From: VYFG01 sp965221795
GTDB taxonomy: Bacteria > Pseudomonadota > Gammaproteobacteria > Arenicellales > Poriferihabitantaceae
Length of the DNA: 64,000 nt
NCBI GenBank assembly: GCA_965221795.1
Contig: OZ244914.1
Location: forward strand, 1,860,001 to 1,924,000
Reading direction: 5' to 3'
The notes beneath the pieces are model-generated. The model was given only the letters and a program-made list of their open reading frames with translations. It was not told the DNA's origin and did no database searches. Both the position numbers and the translations under genes were made by a program. Shown here in pieces: positions 1 to 9,542 of this stretch (the stretch's first letter is position 1; each line of letters begins with the position of its first letter).

Positions 1-1273
1 CGCTGGGCGTCTCCATGTCGCCCAGGGCCCAGTCGGCCCGCTGGGCGATTTCCGTGAAATCTCCCAGATGCTGCTCGGTGAACAGGACCCGAAGCTGGGC
101 TACAGCCGTGGGCAACAGACCTAGCAAGGCATGGATGGTTTCCCAATCGTCATCGTCGATCACCGGGGATGGCAGGCGGGCTACCCGGACCCAAGCCAGT
201 CGCAGCGGCTCCGAATCGAACAACTGCCCCAGCAACCTCTTCATGTGTTCTTTCTGGGCGGACGCAAATGCCTTCGCGGTCGTATCGCCGGGTTGGCCGA
301 TGGGGCCCTGGCCCTTGTGCCATGCGTGAGTCGGAAACCCGATTCGTCTGTCCAGCTGGCGCCGGGGTTGGCCGTCTTTGGTGAGCAACAGATACGCCAG
401 GGCTTGCCAGCGTGGGAGTGCTTCCACTTCCGGGGCCGGGAAGTCACGGCATTCGAGCCATCCAGACAGTATATGCCGTCCTTCCCGATTACTCGCGTAG
501 TCGGACTGTTTCAGCTGTTGGGCCGCATAGCGGGCCAAGGCGGCCAGTTTTGATCGCCATTCCGGCGCCAGCAAGAGGTCGCATTCTTGCAGCGTGTCAC
601 CAACAGTCTGTTGCCGCCATGCCACGAACTGTTCCCGGGAATGGTCCGACAAGTCCTGGATCCAGCCATCCTGCATCCATCGGTCCCGGGTGGCCAGAAT
701 CTCCACCAACAGCTCCCGGGTCAGGTGACGATTGGCCTCCAGCAGATGCAGCAACCGGGCGCAAGGGCTCGCCAGAGTGCCATCCCGGTCTTCTTCCACC
801 ATGCCCAGTGTGGCATCCGCCGCCTGCCGATATAGTCGCGTGGCATCCTCCAATGGAGGGGGTACGGTGCCGAAACGGGCCGACCATGGCATCTTTTTCA
901 CCAGCTCATAACAGAAGCTGTCAATGGTCTGGATGCGAAGCCGACGTGAATTCCGGGCCAGATTCCATCCCTCCTTCCGGTCGTGTTCACCGGCGGCCCG
1001 TGACAGGCGTACCAGTTCCGCATCGGTCTCCGTCTGACCTCGGGCATCCAGTCCTTGCAGGGCGTTCCGGATCCGCAGCCGCATTTCTGCCGTGGCCTTG
1101 CGAGTGAATGTCACCGCCAGAATCTGCTCCGGAGCCTCGACAGTCGACAACAGCCGGAGAAATCGGCGAACCAGCAGTCCGGTTTTGCCGGAGCCGGCCG
1201 GGGCCTGCACAATAAAGGAGTGCTGCGGGTCCAGCGCCTGCTGGCGCGCGTTGTCATCCACCGGCAAATTCAT
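1..1273 (-). CDS. UvrD/RecB-like (AddA-type) DNA helicase, 3' part beyond window
   Basis: This is the N-terminal ~424 codons of a superfamily 1 helicase of the RecB/AddA type; the rest lies beyond the window edge. The start is ATG at 1273-1271 (MNLPVDDNARQQ). A Walker A motif, APAGSGKT, sits at about residues 24-31, followed by the TFTRKATAEMR motif Ia and IQTIDSFC, all diagnostic of the family. The start overlaps the stop of the upstream nuclease gene by four bases (ATGA), so the two are translationally coupled. By analogy with AddAB, the pair should process double-strand ends for recombination repair. The C-terminal nuclease domain cannot be checked here. Confidence 0.9.
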   Translation of the reverse strand, partial: MNLPVDDNARQQALDPQHSFIVQAPAGSGKTGLLVRRFLRLLSTVEAPEQILAVTFTRKATAEMRLRIRNALQGLDARGQTETDAELVRLSRAAGEHDRKEGWNLARNSRRLRIQTIDSFCYELVKKMPWSARFGTVPPPLEDATRLYRQAADATLGMVEEDRDGTLASPCARLLHLLEANRHLTRELLVEILATRDRWMQDGWIQDLSDHSREQFVAWRQQTVGDTLQECDLLLAPEWRSKLAALARYAAQQLKQSDYASNREGRHILSGWLECRDFPAPEVEALPRWQALAYLLLTKDGQPRRQLDRRIGFPTHAWHKGQGPIGQPGDTTAKAFASAQKEHMKRLLGQLFDSEPLRLAWVRVARLPSPVIDDDDWETIHALLGLLPTAVAQLRVLFTEQHLGDFTEIAQRADWALGDMETPS

Positions 1274-4002
1274 GTCCGCACCGCTCCCTCTTCAGGGGCC
1301 CGGTATGCGGGCATACGACAAAATGCGGGGGTTGGACAATCCCGGCAAACCCCTTGCTCCCGGGGGTTGATTCCGGCTTCGCCGGCCAGGAATTCTGCTG
1401 CCAGCGCTTCCAGGTTTTGGCCCCAGTCCTGTTGTTGAGTGTACAGATCCTTGAATTCGTCATCGGGGAATTCCGCACCGGGGCTCTTGTGATGGTAAGG
1501 GCGTACCTTCGCCTGTGGGTGGTCCGCGAGAGTGGTCGGACAGGAATCCATTGCGGTCGGATCCAGAATCCCGGACATGGCACATTCTCCCAGCCGGATT
1601 CGGGCCCAGGCGACTGCCGCGAGGGAGTGTCCCTCTCCCCGAACCCCCTGGGAAAGGGCATAGAGCGGTAATTGCGGTTCCATAGGGCGCCGGTCAGACC
1701 AATCCTGCACCGACTTCAGACTGCCGGTCTTGTAGTCGATCAGTACCAGCGATCCGTTATTCAGTCGGTCGATGCGATCAATCCGGAAGGCCAGGCGCAG
1801 GCCGGCAAGGTTCAGGGAGGCAGACTGTTCCCGACCGATAACTGTAAAGGGCACAATGCGTTCGCGTTCGATTTGAAACCACTCCATCAGGGTATCCAGT
1901 AGCCAGACCCGCTGGGACGCAAAGAATCGGGGGCCGCAACCACTTGCCATCCGATATTTCCCGGCAGCATGGTCGATCACGTCGCCGATCAGGTGTTGCA
2001 ATGAATCGTGGGAGGTCGCCGCCAGGGTTTTTGAATCCTGCAGTTTGCCCCAGACCGAAGCCAGTATCGCATGCACCAGTGAGCCCCGCTGACCGGCATC
2101 CAGGCCGGGCTGGTTCATGGGATAGGTCCGGGCACCAAGCCGATAGCGCAGGAAGGCTCCGCGGGGGCAGATGGATTGCTGTTTGATCAATCCGGTGCCG
2201 CCGGATGCGGTCCCCGCCATCAGTCGGGGGCCTTTCGCGTCCACGAGGGTATGCACCGGCGATTGGACCGGTTGCAGCCTGTGGAACAGGGTCTGCACCA
2301 CGGCGGCAACAGGCTCTGGATGCGGACAGCTCGCAACCAGTGGACTTGGGATCTGTTCGGTATCACCTTCCCGTTCCGGACGACTCTGTACCAGGTGGAG
2401 TGTCGAACCGGCCAGGCGCCTGTGCCTTGCCTCGGCCTGTTGCTGGATGGAGTCGGCATCTACAAACGGGCACCCGGCTTCCCGTTGCACCGCAATCTCC
2501 ACAAACGGTGTGGGTGTCGCGGGGGCGGGCCATTCCTCTTCGGTCAGGTTTGCGAACCAGATGTGGTCAAACATCAGCCCGGCAGCTTCATCTATTCCCA
2601 GTACCTGGACTCGGGCCGCCCCTGCCTCTGGCTGGAATATCCGACTACCCAGCAGTTGACCGAGCAAGGATACGGCCCGAAGCAGCCCGCAATTCTCGGA
2701 AACCTCTTCCAGCGAACCCAGTTCCATGATCTGCTCTCGAATGGATCGAAAGGCTTGATATTGGTCGCTGTTCAGGGGCAGGTCGCCTCCCGGCCAGCCA
2801 AGAATTTCAAGCAGGTCGGAGATGAAGGTAGACCAGGCGGATAAGGGAGCGCGATTCGGGGCGGCAGCCACTGCGCTCAAGGCCCGATCAAGCCGGGTGC
2901 TCAGCAACGGACAGTCCTGTGTGTCCAATGCCCGTGCCAGATCGTGGAGCGTATGCTCCCAGGGCAAGGCTTCCCGGAGTGCAAGGGCCGCATGGGAGCG
3001 TGACAAAAGTTCGTCATGGTGGTGAGCGATCCAGGGAGAGCGCAGAAAGGCTTCGGACTTTTCCTGATCACTGCGTCCGGTGCACAGTAGCATGAGCAAG
3101 AACAGCAGGCCCCGTCCCATCGGGTGTCGTGCCAGGGGATCGCCGAGAGAGACGTGAAACGGGAGTTCCCGACTGTCACCGGGATGGACGACCTGTCCCG
3201 GAGCCAGAGCTTCCGTCAGGGTGGAAACCAGATCATCCCGACAGGTTCGCAGGTCCGGCACCACGATGGCCACTTGCCCTTCCGGGTCATCGGCAAGGCA
3301 TTGCCGGATCCATTCGGCGATGGCGTTCCATTGATCCCCGGCAGTTGGGAAGACCTGGCAGGGGATTTTTTGGTAGTCGCAGTTCGGGAGGGGAACGGTA
3401 GTGACCTGCACACCGGCTTGGGCCCACTGCGTCAACAGATGCTGTTGCTGGGTCGTCAGGTAGTCGAAACCGGCCAGTAAACAAAGGTCCTCCCGAGTCG
3501 GCGGCCACTCGGCAAGCAGGTCCGGTAATCGGTAGGGGTCTACCCGGTTGCGGCCTAAGCACTGCTGTTCGTAGGCTTGCAACCAGCGCTGGAATCCCGC
3601 ATGGTCCGGATGCCGTGTGGGCGGCAGGGTGGCCGTATCAATCCCCCACTGGCGGATCAGCCGGAGAGTTCCGGTAGCGGTTCGGGCCGTGGTTTCAATG
3701 TTCCAAAGGGAAGATTCATGACCATGGTGCCGACCGACATCCGTACGGATCAGGTCCTGCCAGATCAGGTGCAGCTGGCTGTCGGTGAGAACAGCGGGTG
3801 CTCCCGGGTCCCGTCCAGGGCCACGATCCCAACTGCGTCGGACCCAGGCACCCCAAGGCAGTATGTCGGGGGTTTTCCAAACGGTCCGACCCTCATCCAG
3901 CATGAGGTATGCATATTGGCGTCCGAGCTCCATCGAGAGCCGGCGATTGGCGGTGATGACCGTCCCGCCCTGCTCAAGACCTGTTTGGATGACGGGGTCC
4001 AA
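1270..4002 (-). CDS. PD-(D/E)XK nuclease family DNA repair protein (AddB-like partner)
   Basis: A 910-residue protein with a degenerate helicase-like N-terminal half and a C-terminal RecB-family nuclease. The nuclease signature LVLIDYKTG lies near residue 755, preceded by FRIDRIDRL (the upstream acidic motif) and followed by PQLPLYAL, the usual Q-x3-Y motif. The C-terminus has a cysteine group (CRDCPTPAFC near residue 895) like the Fe-S clasp of AddB/Cas4-type nucleases. The first start is TTG at 4002 with no convincing ribosome site, so the true start may differ slightly. It overlaps the helicase gene by 4 bp. The layout matches the proteobacterial 'probable DNA repair protein' placed before a UvrD-like helicase. 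Confidence 0.88.
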   Translation of the reverse strand: MDPVIQTGLEQGGTVITANRRLSMELGRQYAYLMLDEGRTVWKTPDILPWGAWVRRSWDRGPGRDPGAPAVLTDSQLHLIWQDLIRTDVGRHHGHESSLWNIETTARTATGTLRLIRQWGIDTATLPPTRHPDHAGFQRWLQAYEQQCLGRNRVDPYRLPDLLAEWPPTREDLCLLAGFDYLTTQQQHLLTQWAQAGVQVTTVPLPNCDYQKIPCQVFPTAGDQWNAIAEWIRQCLADDPEGQVAIVVPDLRTCRDDLVSTLTEALAPGQVVHPGDSRELPFHVSLGDPLARHPMGRGLLFLLMLLCTGRSDQEKSEAFLRSPWIAHHHDELLSRSHAALALREALPWEHTLHDLARALDTQDCPLLSTRLDRALSAVAAAPNRAPLSAWSTFISDLLEILGWPGGDLPLNSDQYQAFRSIREQIMELGSLEEVSENCGLLRAVSLLGQLLGSRIFQPEAGAARVQVLGIDEAAGLMFDHIWFANLTEEEWPAPATPTPFVEIAVQREAGCPFVDADSIQQQAEARHRRLAGSTLHLVQSRPEREGDTEQIPSPLVASCPHPEPVAAVVQTLFHRLQPVQSPVHTLVDAKGPRLMAGTASGGTGLIKQQSICPRGAFLRYRLGARTYPMNQPGLDAGQRGSLVHAILASVWGKLQDSKTLAATSHDSLQHLIGDVIDHAAGKYRMASGCGPRFFASQRVWLLDTLMEWFQIERERIVPFTVIGREQSASLNLAGLRLAFRIDRIDRLNNGSLVLIDYKTGSLKSVQDWSDRRPMEPQLPLYALSQGVRGEGHSLAAVAWARIRLGECAMSGILDPTAMDSCPTTLADHPQAKVRPYHHKSPGAEFPDDEFKDLYTQQQDWGQNLEALAAEFLAGEAGINPREQGVCRDCPTPAFCRMPAYRAPEEGAVRT

Positions 4003-4011
4003 GGACCGAAC

Positions 4012-4515
4012 TCAGTGGGGTTGTGCGCGTTGCATGCTGTCGTGGAGCGCTTCGGCCATTGCCATACTGCGCTCCCGGCTCATGTGCGCTTCCAGATGAG
4101 GTTGCAGGGTCAACTCGACCCGGCTGTGATGACGGGACAGCAGGTTGGTCACCCGGACACAGACATCGAGCCATTCCACCATAATACTGCACATGGGGCC
4201 GTTTTCCTGCTGCACGGATTCCAGATGATCAAGGGCGTCCCAGGGTCCCTGCAGGATCCGGCGCAGAGTCATAAAGTCGGTGCGGATCCATTCAATGTCC
4301 TCCTCTTCCAGATTGCCCGTATCCGTTTCTTCGAGGATCGATTCCGTTACTTCCAGAACCCCCTCGAGCACTTTGGAAAACAGTGCCAGATGGTGTCGGG
4401 CCATCATCAGGTCGAGTGCCGTCAACGCTTCCAGAAACTGCTGGTAGCGCAGCATGGAGACGCCGTACCAGTGGTTCAGTCCGGCCGGCAGGGGATGACG
4501 GGCGAGTTGGCTCAT
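4012..4515 (-). CDS. Hypothetical protein, helical, 167 aa
   Basis: No family recognised. The protein is acidic in the middle (ETDTGNLEEEDIEWI) and looks all-helical, with no signal peptide or membrane segment. It begins MSQLARHPLPAGLNHW and has repeated His/Leu-rich amphipathic stretches. It ends only 9 bp before the nuclease gene and reads the same way, so it is probably co-transcribed with the nuclease-helicase pair. The sequence alone does not show whether it works with them. Coding is supported by codon use like its neighbours and by the tight spacing. Confidence 0.6.
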   Translation of the reverse strand: MSQLARHPLPAGLNHWYGVSMLRYQQFLEALTALDLMMARHHLALFSKVLEGVLEVTESILEETDTGNLEEEDIEWIRTDFMTLRRILQGPWDALDHLESVQQENGPMCSIMVEWLDVCVRVTNLLSRHHSRVELTLQPHLEAHMSRERSMAMAEALHDSMQRAQPH

Positions 4516-4554
4516 GGGTTGGTTGCGGGTGGCTCTACTTTCCGGTCCCGGAAC

Positions 4555-5367
4555 TCAGGCCAGGGGAGGAAAGCCACCATCCACCCAGACCGGCCCCGAA
4601 AGGGCAGGATTGCGGATCAGGCTTACGACGACGTCCGCAATTTCAGCAGGCTCAATTGTACGATCAATGGGGACCGATTTGCGTAATTTCCCCTCGAACA
4701 GATCCTTGGGAAGCTGTTCCAGCATGGGGGTGGCAACGAATCCCGGATGCAGGATCTTCGCCTGAATTCCCCAAGCAGCTCCTTCTGCATTCAGGGTCTT
4801 GGCGGCAGCATTCAAGCCAGATTTGGCGCTGGCATAGGAGATCTGGCCCGGATTGCCCCGACAGGAGATCGAGCCGATCAGGATGATGGCTCCCTGGCCT
4901 TCTTCATCTGCTGTCCATTTGCCGAGCCCGTGAGTGGCCCGGTCCTTGGCGACCCCGGCCATCATGGCCATGCCCCAGTAGATGGGATGAACCAAATTAA
5001 TCTCCATGACCTTGCGGAACAGGCCCTCATCATACAGCCTGGGTTCACCGGTTTCCTGATCCATTTTTACGGCTCGGGCATCATGCAGAATGCCCGCTGC
5101 CGGCACGCAGATACGCACGGTTCCCCGGTCTTCCATACACCGAAAGACGTCGGTGCGGAATGTCGTGCAGGTCACATCGCCCTGGAATCCTACCGCCACC
5201 TCCCGTCCGACCATGGTATTGATGGCGGCCGTTGCGTGATGGAGGTCATCGGCAAGATCCACCATGCCTACCGCAGTGGCACCATCCTGGGCCAAGCGTA
5301 GGGCTATGGCCTGACCAATGCCACTGGCGGCCCCTGTGACGACTGCGATTTTGTTTTCGATCTGCAT
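4555..5367 (-). CDS. Short-chain dehydrogenase/reductase (SDR)
   Basis: A 270-residue NAD(P)-dependent oxidoreductase. The nucleotide-binding TGAASGIG motif is at residues 11-18, and the catalytic Y-x3-K (YASAK, Tyr about 178) is preceded by a Ser in IGSISCRG. Length and motif order are those of classical SDRs. The closing WVDGGFPPL is the usual C-terminal substrate-loop region. The start at 5367 has a GGGAG ribosome site about six bases upstream. The substrate cannot be inferred. The gene lies 39 bp upstream of the unknown 167-aa gene on the same strand and may head that transcription unit. Confidence 0.88.
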   Translation of the reverse strand: MQIENKIAVVTGAASGIGQAIALRLAQDGATAVGMVDLADDLHHATAAINTMVGREVAVGFQGDVTCTTFRTDVFRCMEDRGTVRICVPAAGILHDARAVKMDQETGEPRLYDEGLFRKVMEINLVHPIYWGMAMMAGVAKDRATHGLGKWTADEEGQGAIILIGSISCRGNPGQISYASAKSGLNAAAKTLNAEGAAWGIQAKILHPGFVATPMLEQLPKDLFEGKLRKSVPIDRTIEPAEIADVVVSLIRNPALSGPVWVDGGFPPLA

Positions 5368-5485
5368 TCTTACTCCCGGATCATAGACATAGTGCGATCA
5401 AATCATAACCGGGTCGGTTTGCAAAGGCTTAGCGGAATTTTTTTGCGCCCTCGAGTTGGCGATGGAAATTTCCGGCATATGATTT

Positions 5486-5494
5486 TGCTATAAT
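5486..5494 (+). promoter_or_regulatory. Extended -10 promoter upstream of petABC
   Basis: TGCTATAAT is a perfect sigma-70 TATAAT preceded by the TGn extension. It lies about 140 bp before petA in the divergent gap between the SDR gene and the bc1 operon. No good -35 hexamer is seen 17 bp upstream, which is common for extended -10 promoters. Inferred to drive petABC. Confidence 0.5.
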
Positions 5495-5631
5495 CGGCAG
5501 TTGCCGGTTGTCGGCACTCCTGTGTGCATCGTTGCTGGCAGACGCAGACCATGGGCGTGGTCAATGGCTGTCCGGTGTGATATCTGGTTGGCCATGGCAG
5601 CGTATTCAATCAATTTTCGAGACACATAGTA

Positions 5632-6210
5632 GTGACTGACGAACCCGTAGATTACAAGCGCCGACGGATGCTCGTTGTGGCCACCTCGGGTATGGGACTG
5701 GCTGGAGCGGTGGGCTTGGCAGTGCCATTCGCGGGTAGCCTGGCACCCAGTGAGAAAGCCAAGGCTGCTGGTGCACCGGTCAAAGTAGATATCAGCAAGC
5801 TGGAGACCGGGCAGCAACTGACCGTCGAATGGCGGGGGAAGCCGGTCTGGATTATCCGCCGGGATCCGACCGTACTGGATTTTCTGGCCGGGATGGACGA
5901 TCTGTTGGTGGACCCGAATTCCGATATGGCACAGCAGCCGTCTTATGCCCGGAACCCTTTTCGCTCCATCCGGGATGACATTCTGGTGCTGGTTGGAATC
6001 TGTACCCATCTGGGATGTTCCCCCAAGTACCGGCCGGAGTGGGCGGCCAGTACGGAAGCCCCTTTTCTGTGCGCCTGCCATGGCTCCCGGTTTGATCTGG
6101 CAGGGCGGGTTTACAAGAATGTGCCGGCCCCCAAAAACCTGCAAGTGCCACCACATAACTATCTGAGCGATACCGAGATTTTGATCGGTACGGACGGAGG
6201 GGCAGTCTGA
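5632..6210 (+). CDS. petA: Ubiquinol-cytochrome c reductase, Rieske iron-sulfur subunit
   Basis: Rieske [2Fe-2S] subunit of the cytochrome bc1 complex, passing electrons from ubiquinol to cytochrome c1 at the periplasmic face. The N-terminus has a Tat-like KRRRMLVVATSGMGLAGAVGL segment that acts as uncleaved anchor. Cluster-binding boxes CTHLGC (about residues 125-130) and CACHGSRFD (about 148) contain the two Cys and two His ligands. At 192 residues it is of normal length. The start is GTG at 5632. The stop overlaps the petB start by one base (TGATG), so translation is coupled. petABC should feed a terminal oxidase with electrons taken from sulfur oxidation. Confidence 0.95.
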   Translation: MTDEPVDYKRRRMLVVATSGMGLAGAVGLAVPFAGSLAPSEKAKAAGAPVKVDISKLETGQQLTVEWRGKPVWIIRRDPTVLDFLAGMDDLLVDPNSDMAQQPSYARNPFRSIRDDILVLVGICTHLGCSPKYRPEWAASTEAPFLCACHGSRFDLAGRVYKNVPAPKNLQVPPHNYLSDTEILIGTDGGAV

Positions 6211-7622
6211 TGAGCTTCAATGCATGGGTGAACAAGCGCTTCCCTCTCGATAAGTTGATGCGGGAGCACATAACCGAATATTTTGCCCCGAAAAATTTCA
6301 ATTTCTGGTACTTCTTCGGCAGCCTGGCCCTGCTGGTACTGATACTGCAGATTATCACCGGGATCCTGCTGGCGATGAACTACAAGCCGGATGCTGAACT
6401 GGCGTTCGCTTCCGTTGAATACATTATGCGGGATGTTTGGGGCGGTTGGTTCGTGCGCTATATGCATTCCACCGGAGCCTCGTTCTTCTTTATCGTGATC
6501 TACCTGCATATGTTCCGGGGGCTGCTCTATGGTTCCTACCGGAGTCCGCGGGAGCTGATCTGGATCTTCGGTATGATCATCTATCTGGCGATGATGGCCA
6601 CCGCCTTCTTCGGCTACCTGTTGCCTTGGGGGCAGATGTCCTATTGGGGGGCTCAAGTCATTGTGAACCTGTTCGAGACCTTGCCCATCATAGGCCCGGC
6701 CTTGTCCGAATGGATTCGAGGTGACTATGTCATCTCGGACATTACCCTGAACCGATTTTATGCCTTGCACTACCTGATCCCGTTTGTCATTGTCGGGCTG
6801 GTGGTTCTCCACCTCATTGCCCTGCACCAGGTCGGTTCGAACAATCCGGACGGGGTCGAAATCAAGAAAGGTCCCAAGGGAAACCGCTGGAATAAGGAAG
6901 CTCCGACGGATGGAATCCCGTTCCATCCCTACTACACGGTGAAGGATGTTTTTGGCATGGTGGTGTTCCTGATCCTGTTCTTTGCCGTGGTCTTCTTCAT
7001 GCCGCAAATGGGCGGGTACTTTCTGGAGCCGCCGAATTTTGAGCCGGCCAATCCATTGAAGACCCCGGAGCACATTGCGCCTGTCTGGTATTTCACGCCA
7101 TTTTACGCAATCCTGCGGGCGATACCAAGTTTCGCGGGCACCCAGGTGTGGGGAGTGCTGGCCATGGGGGTCTCCATCCTGGTTTTCTTCCTGCTCCCCT
7201 GGCTGGATCGAAGCCCGGTGAAATCGGTGCGCTACAAGGGCAACTCAACCCGCGTTTTTCTGGGTATTTTCGCCGTGACGTTCCTGGTGCTCGGCTGGTT
7301 GGGCACCAAACCGCCTTCGGTTGAATATTCAGCCATGTCGCAGTTTTTTACGGTGGTCTACTTCCTGTTCTTCCTGCTCATGCCATGTTACTCAGGGACA
7401 GGAGACAATGTCGGCTTCAGCGGGTTGTTGCTCTTTGTCATCGGGGTTCTGCTATCGGCGGGCACACTCTACCTTTTTTGGGCGGCAACCCCCGACCTGG
7501 CTACCGGCATGAAGTGGTTCTATTCCCTCCTGAATGTCCTGATCCTGTATTTTTTCGGCTTGAAGCCCGGCTGGATCAAGCCCGATTCCGTTAAGCCCGT
7601 TCCAGAGAGGGTGACCGGATGA
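6210..7622 (+). CDS. petB: Cytochrome b of the bc1 complex
   Basis: The 470-residue membrane subunit that carries hemes bL and bH and the quinol sites. It starts MSFNAWVNKRFPLDKLMREHITEYFAPKNFNFWYF, typical of proteobacterial cytochrome b. It has many hydrophobic helices, the heme region MHSTGASFFFIVIYLHMFRGLLYGSY, the GQMSYWGA stretch, and the Qo-site PEHIAPVWYFTPFYAILR (the PEWY loop appears here as PVWY). The C-terminal region supplies the last helices in the same chain, as in non-split bc1 cytochromes. It overlaps petC by 4 bp. Confidence 0.96.
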   Translation: MSFNAWVNKRFPLDKLMREHITEYFAPKNFNFWYFFGSLALLVLILQIITGILLAMNYKPDAELAFASVEYIMRDVWGGWFVRYMHSTGASFFFIVIYLHMFRGLLYGSYRSPRELIWIFGMIIYLAMMATAFFGYLLPWGQMSYWGAQVIVNLFETLPIIGPALSEWIRGDYVISDITLNRFYALHYLIPFVIVGLVVLHLIALHQVGSNNPDGVEIKKGPKGNRWNKEAPTDGIPFHPYYTVKDVFGMVVFLILFFAVVFFMPQMGGYFLEPPNFEPANPLKTPEHIAPVWYFTPFYAILRAIPSFAGTQVWGVLAMGVSILVFFLLPWLDRSPVKSVRYKGNSTRVFLGIFAVTFLVLGWLGTKPPSVEYSAMSQFFTVVYFLFFLLMPCYSGTGDNVGFSGLLLFVIGVLLSAGTLYLFWAATPDLATGMKWFYSLLNVLILYFFGLKPGWIKPDSVKPVPERVTG

Positions 7623-8374
7623 AGAGATCTGTCATGAACAAGATTGCCCTCTTCACCCTGTTGGCATGGACCCCGTTCGCCGCGCTCGCGGCCGGTGGCA
7701 GTGGCATCGCCCTGGAACCAGTCGAAATTCGGTTGCATGACCGGAACTCCCTGCAAAACGGGGCCGGAATCTTTGTCAATTACTGCCTGTCCTGCCACAG
7801 TGCCCATTTCATGCGCTATGAGCGCATGGCCAGGGACCTGGAAATCCCGTTCGAACTGGTGGAGCAGGAAATGATTTTCTCCGATGCACGGATTGGGGAC
7901 CCCATGACCACGAACATGTCCCCGGAGAAAGCGGCAGAGTGGTTTGGGGTGGCCCCTCCGGATTTGTCCCTGGTCGGACGCCTGCGGGGAGCCGATTGGC
8001 TGTATAACTTCCTCAAGGGGTTCTATGTGGATCCCACTACTGTCAGCGGATGGAACAACACCGTATTTGCCAATGTGGCGATGCCGCATGTGTTGGCGGA
8101 CCTGCAAGGTCGGCAATATGCCATTTTCGGTGAAGATGCAGATGGAAACGCGGTTTTCGAACGTTTTGAGCCGGAAACCGAAGGTAGTATGACCCCGGAG
8201 GAATTTGACTTGGCGATGCGGGACCTGACCAATTTCCTGGTCTACATGGCGGAGCCTGCCCGGTTGAAAAGGGTGGATATCGGTATCTGGGTGATCCTGT
8301 TCCTGTTCGTCTTTGGTGGACTGGCCTATCTGCTGAAGAGAGAGTACTGGCGCGATGTCGATGCCTCGCACTGA
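7619..8374 (+). CDS. petC: Cytochrome c1 of the bc1 complex
   Basis: A 251-residue periplasmic heme protein with a cleavable signal peptide (to about ALAAGGSG) and a heme c motif CLSCH at residues 56-60, followed by SAHFMRYERM, typical of cytochrome c1. A C-terminal anchor helix (IGIWVILFLFVFGGLAYLLKREYW) holds it in the membrane. The distal Met ligand region is in the second half. The 4-bp overlap with petB and 20-bp overlap with sspA show a tightly packed operon. Confidence 0.95.
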   Translation: MKRSVMNKIALFTLLAWTPFAALAAGGSGIALEPVEIRLHDRNSLQNGAGIFVNYCLSCHSAHFMRYERMARDLEIPFELVEQEMIFSDARIGDPMTTNMSPEKAAEWFGVAPPDLSLVGRLRGADWLYNFLKGFYVDPTTVSGWNNTVFANVAMPHVLADLQGRQYAIFGEDADGNAVFERFEPETEGSMTPEEFDLAMRDLTNFLVYMAEPARLKRVDIGIWVILFLFVFGGLAYLLKREYWRDVDASH

Positions 8375-9032
8375 CCTGGAGATCGATTCGGTGGACGATT
8401 CCATGGAATGGTTTGGCCGCCGGCCCTTCATGACCTTGCTTTCTGGGCAGAACTGTATTTTCAGCCATTGTGTTCGCATCGTACTGCTTGAAAAAGATGT
8501 CGAATGCAATGTGGAGTTCATCCCCAACCACGGGGACCCTTCGCAACTGCTTCGGCACAATCCGTATGGGGAAACCCCCACCTTGGTGGATCGGGATATT
8601 TCGTTGTATGGAGTTTCCGTCATTCTGGAGTACTTGGATGAGCGGTTTCCCCACCCGCCGCTGATGCCGGTGGATCCGATTACCCGGGCCAAGACTCGCC
8701 TGATGCTCTCGCGCTGGGCGCGCGAGTGGCTGTTGCCGATTGACCAGCTCGGCGACACACTCCCGACCGGGTTGCCGGAGTCTCTGCGCCAGTCCATCCA
8801 TGATGGACTGGTCGCCCTGTCGCCCCTGCTTCGTGAACAACCTTTTTTTAATGGCGAAGAATATACGCTGGCGGAAACTTTTGTCGCCCCGCTTTTATGG
8901 CGTTTGCCCATGATGGGTGTCGACTTGCCCAAGCAAGCTGCGCCGATGCTGGAGTACGGTGCCAAATTATTCGAAAGACCCGCCTTTCGGGGTAGTCTGA
9001 GTGAACTGGAAAAGGAAATGAGGGTAATGTGA
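8355..9032 (+). CDS. sspA: Stringent starvation protein A (GST-fold)
   Basis: RNA-polymerase-associated regulator with a glutathione-S-transferase fold. An N-terminal thioredoxin-like part (MTLLSGQNCIFSHCVRIVLLEKDVECNVEFI) is followed by NPYGETPTLVDRDISLYGVSVILEYLDERFPHPPLMP, diagnostic of SspA. 225 residues is slightly longer than E. coli SspA because of an N-terminal extension; the first ATG lies inside petC. SspA binds sigma-70 holoenzyme and is inactive as a transferase. It sits directly after petABC and before sspB, the classic gamma/betaproteobacterial order. Confidence 0.93.
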   Translation: MSMPRTDLEIDSVDDSMEWFGRRPFMTLLSGQNCIFSHCVRIVLLEKDVECNVEFIPNHGDPSQLLRHNPYGETPTLVDRDISLYGVSVILEYLDERFPHPPLMPVDPITRAKTRLMLSRWAREWLLPIDQLGDTLPTGLPESLRQSIHDGLVALSPLLREQPFFNGEEYTLAETFVAPLLWRLPMMGVDLPKQAAPMLEYGAKLFERPAFRGSLSELEKEMRVM

Positions 9033-9457
9033 ACGGACAGAACCATACCGATACAGGATCCCTATCGCCCCACATGGCACTGGCACGTGCCACTTATGAA
9101 TGGGCGCTGGAAGAGGGCCTTACCCCCTTGGTCATGGTCGACGTGACGGTCTCCGGGGTAGAGGTTCCTATGGTCTATGCCAAGGAAGGCAAGATTGTCC
9201 TGAATATTCATCCCAATTCGGTTCGGGATTTGGTAATGGACCATGGTTGCCTGTTGTTTTCCGCCCGGTTTTCTGGACGGTCAATGAACATTACCCTGCC
9301 ACTGGAGTCGGTGCTTGCCGTATATGCCCGGGAAAATGGCCAGGGAGTGGTCTTCCAGCCCGGGGTTGGCGGGATTGCATTGCAGTCCTCACCCGACCCG
9401 GGCCGGGAGCGGAAAGGCAAAACCGAACCGGCTCGTCGCCTGAAAGTGGTCAAATAG
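9029..9457 (+). CDS. sspB: Stringent starvation protein B, ClpXP adaptor
   Basis: A 142-residue adaptor that tethers ssrA-tagged peptides to ClpXP. The conserved core includes LEEGLTPLVMVDV, the VLNIHPNSVRDLVMD loop, and FSARFSGRSMNITLPLESVLAVYARENGQG, the ssrA-binding groove. The C-terminal tail ends in RRLKVVK, the short ClpX-binding (XB) module. The linker between core and tail is short and proline/charge rich. The start is GTG at 9029, overlapping the sspA stop by four bases. Confidence 0.93.
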   Translation: MNGQNHTDTGSLSPHMALARATYEWALEEGLTPLVMVDVTVSGVEVPMVYAKEGKIVLNIHPNSVRDLVMDHGCLLFSARFSGRSMNITLPLESVLAVYARENGQGVVFQPGVGGIALQSSPDPGRERKGKTEPARRLKVVK

Positions 9458-9542
9458 TCACCCCTTTGTACATGCCGGTGCCGGACCGATTGATCATGGC
9501 CGTATCTGATCGTATTCCCTGTCTGTAACCTTCCGCTTTCTC

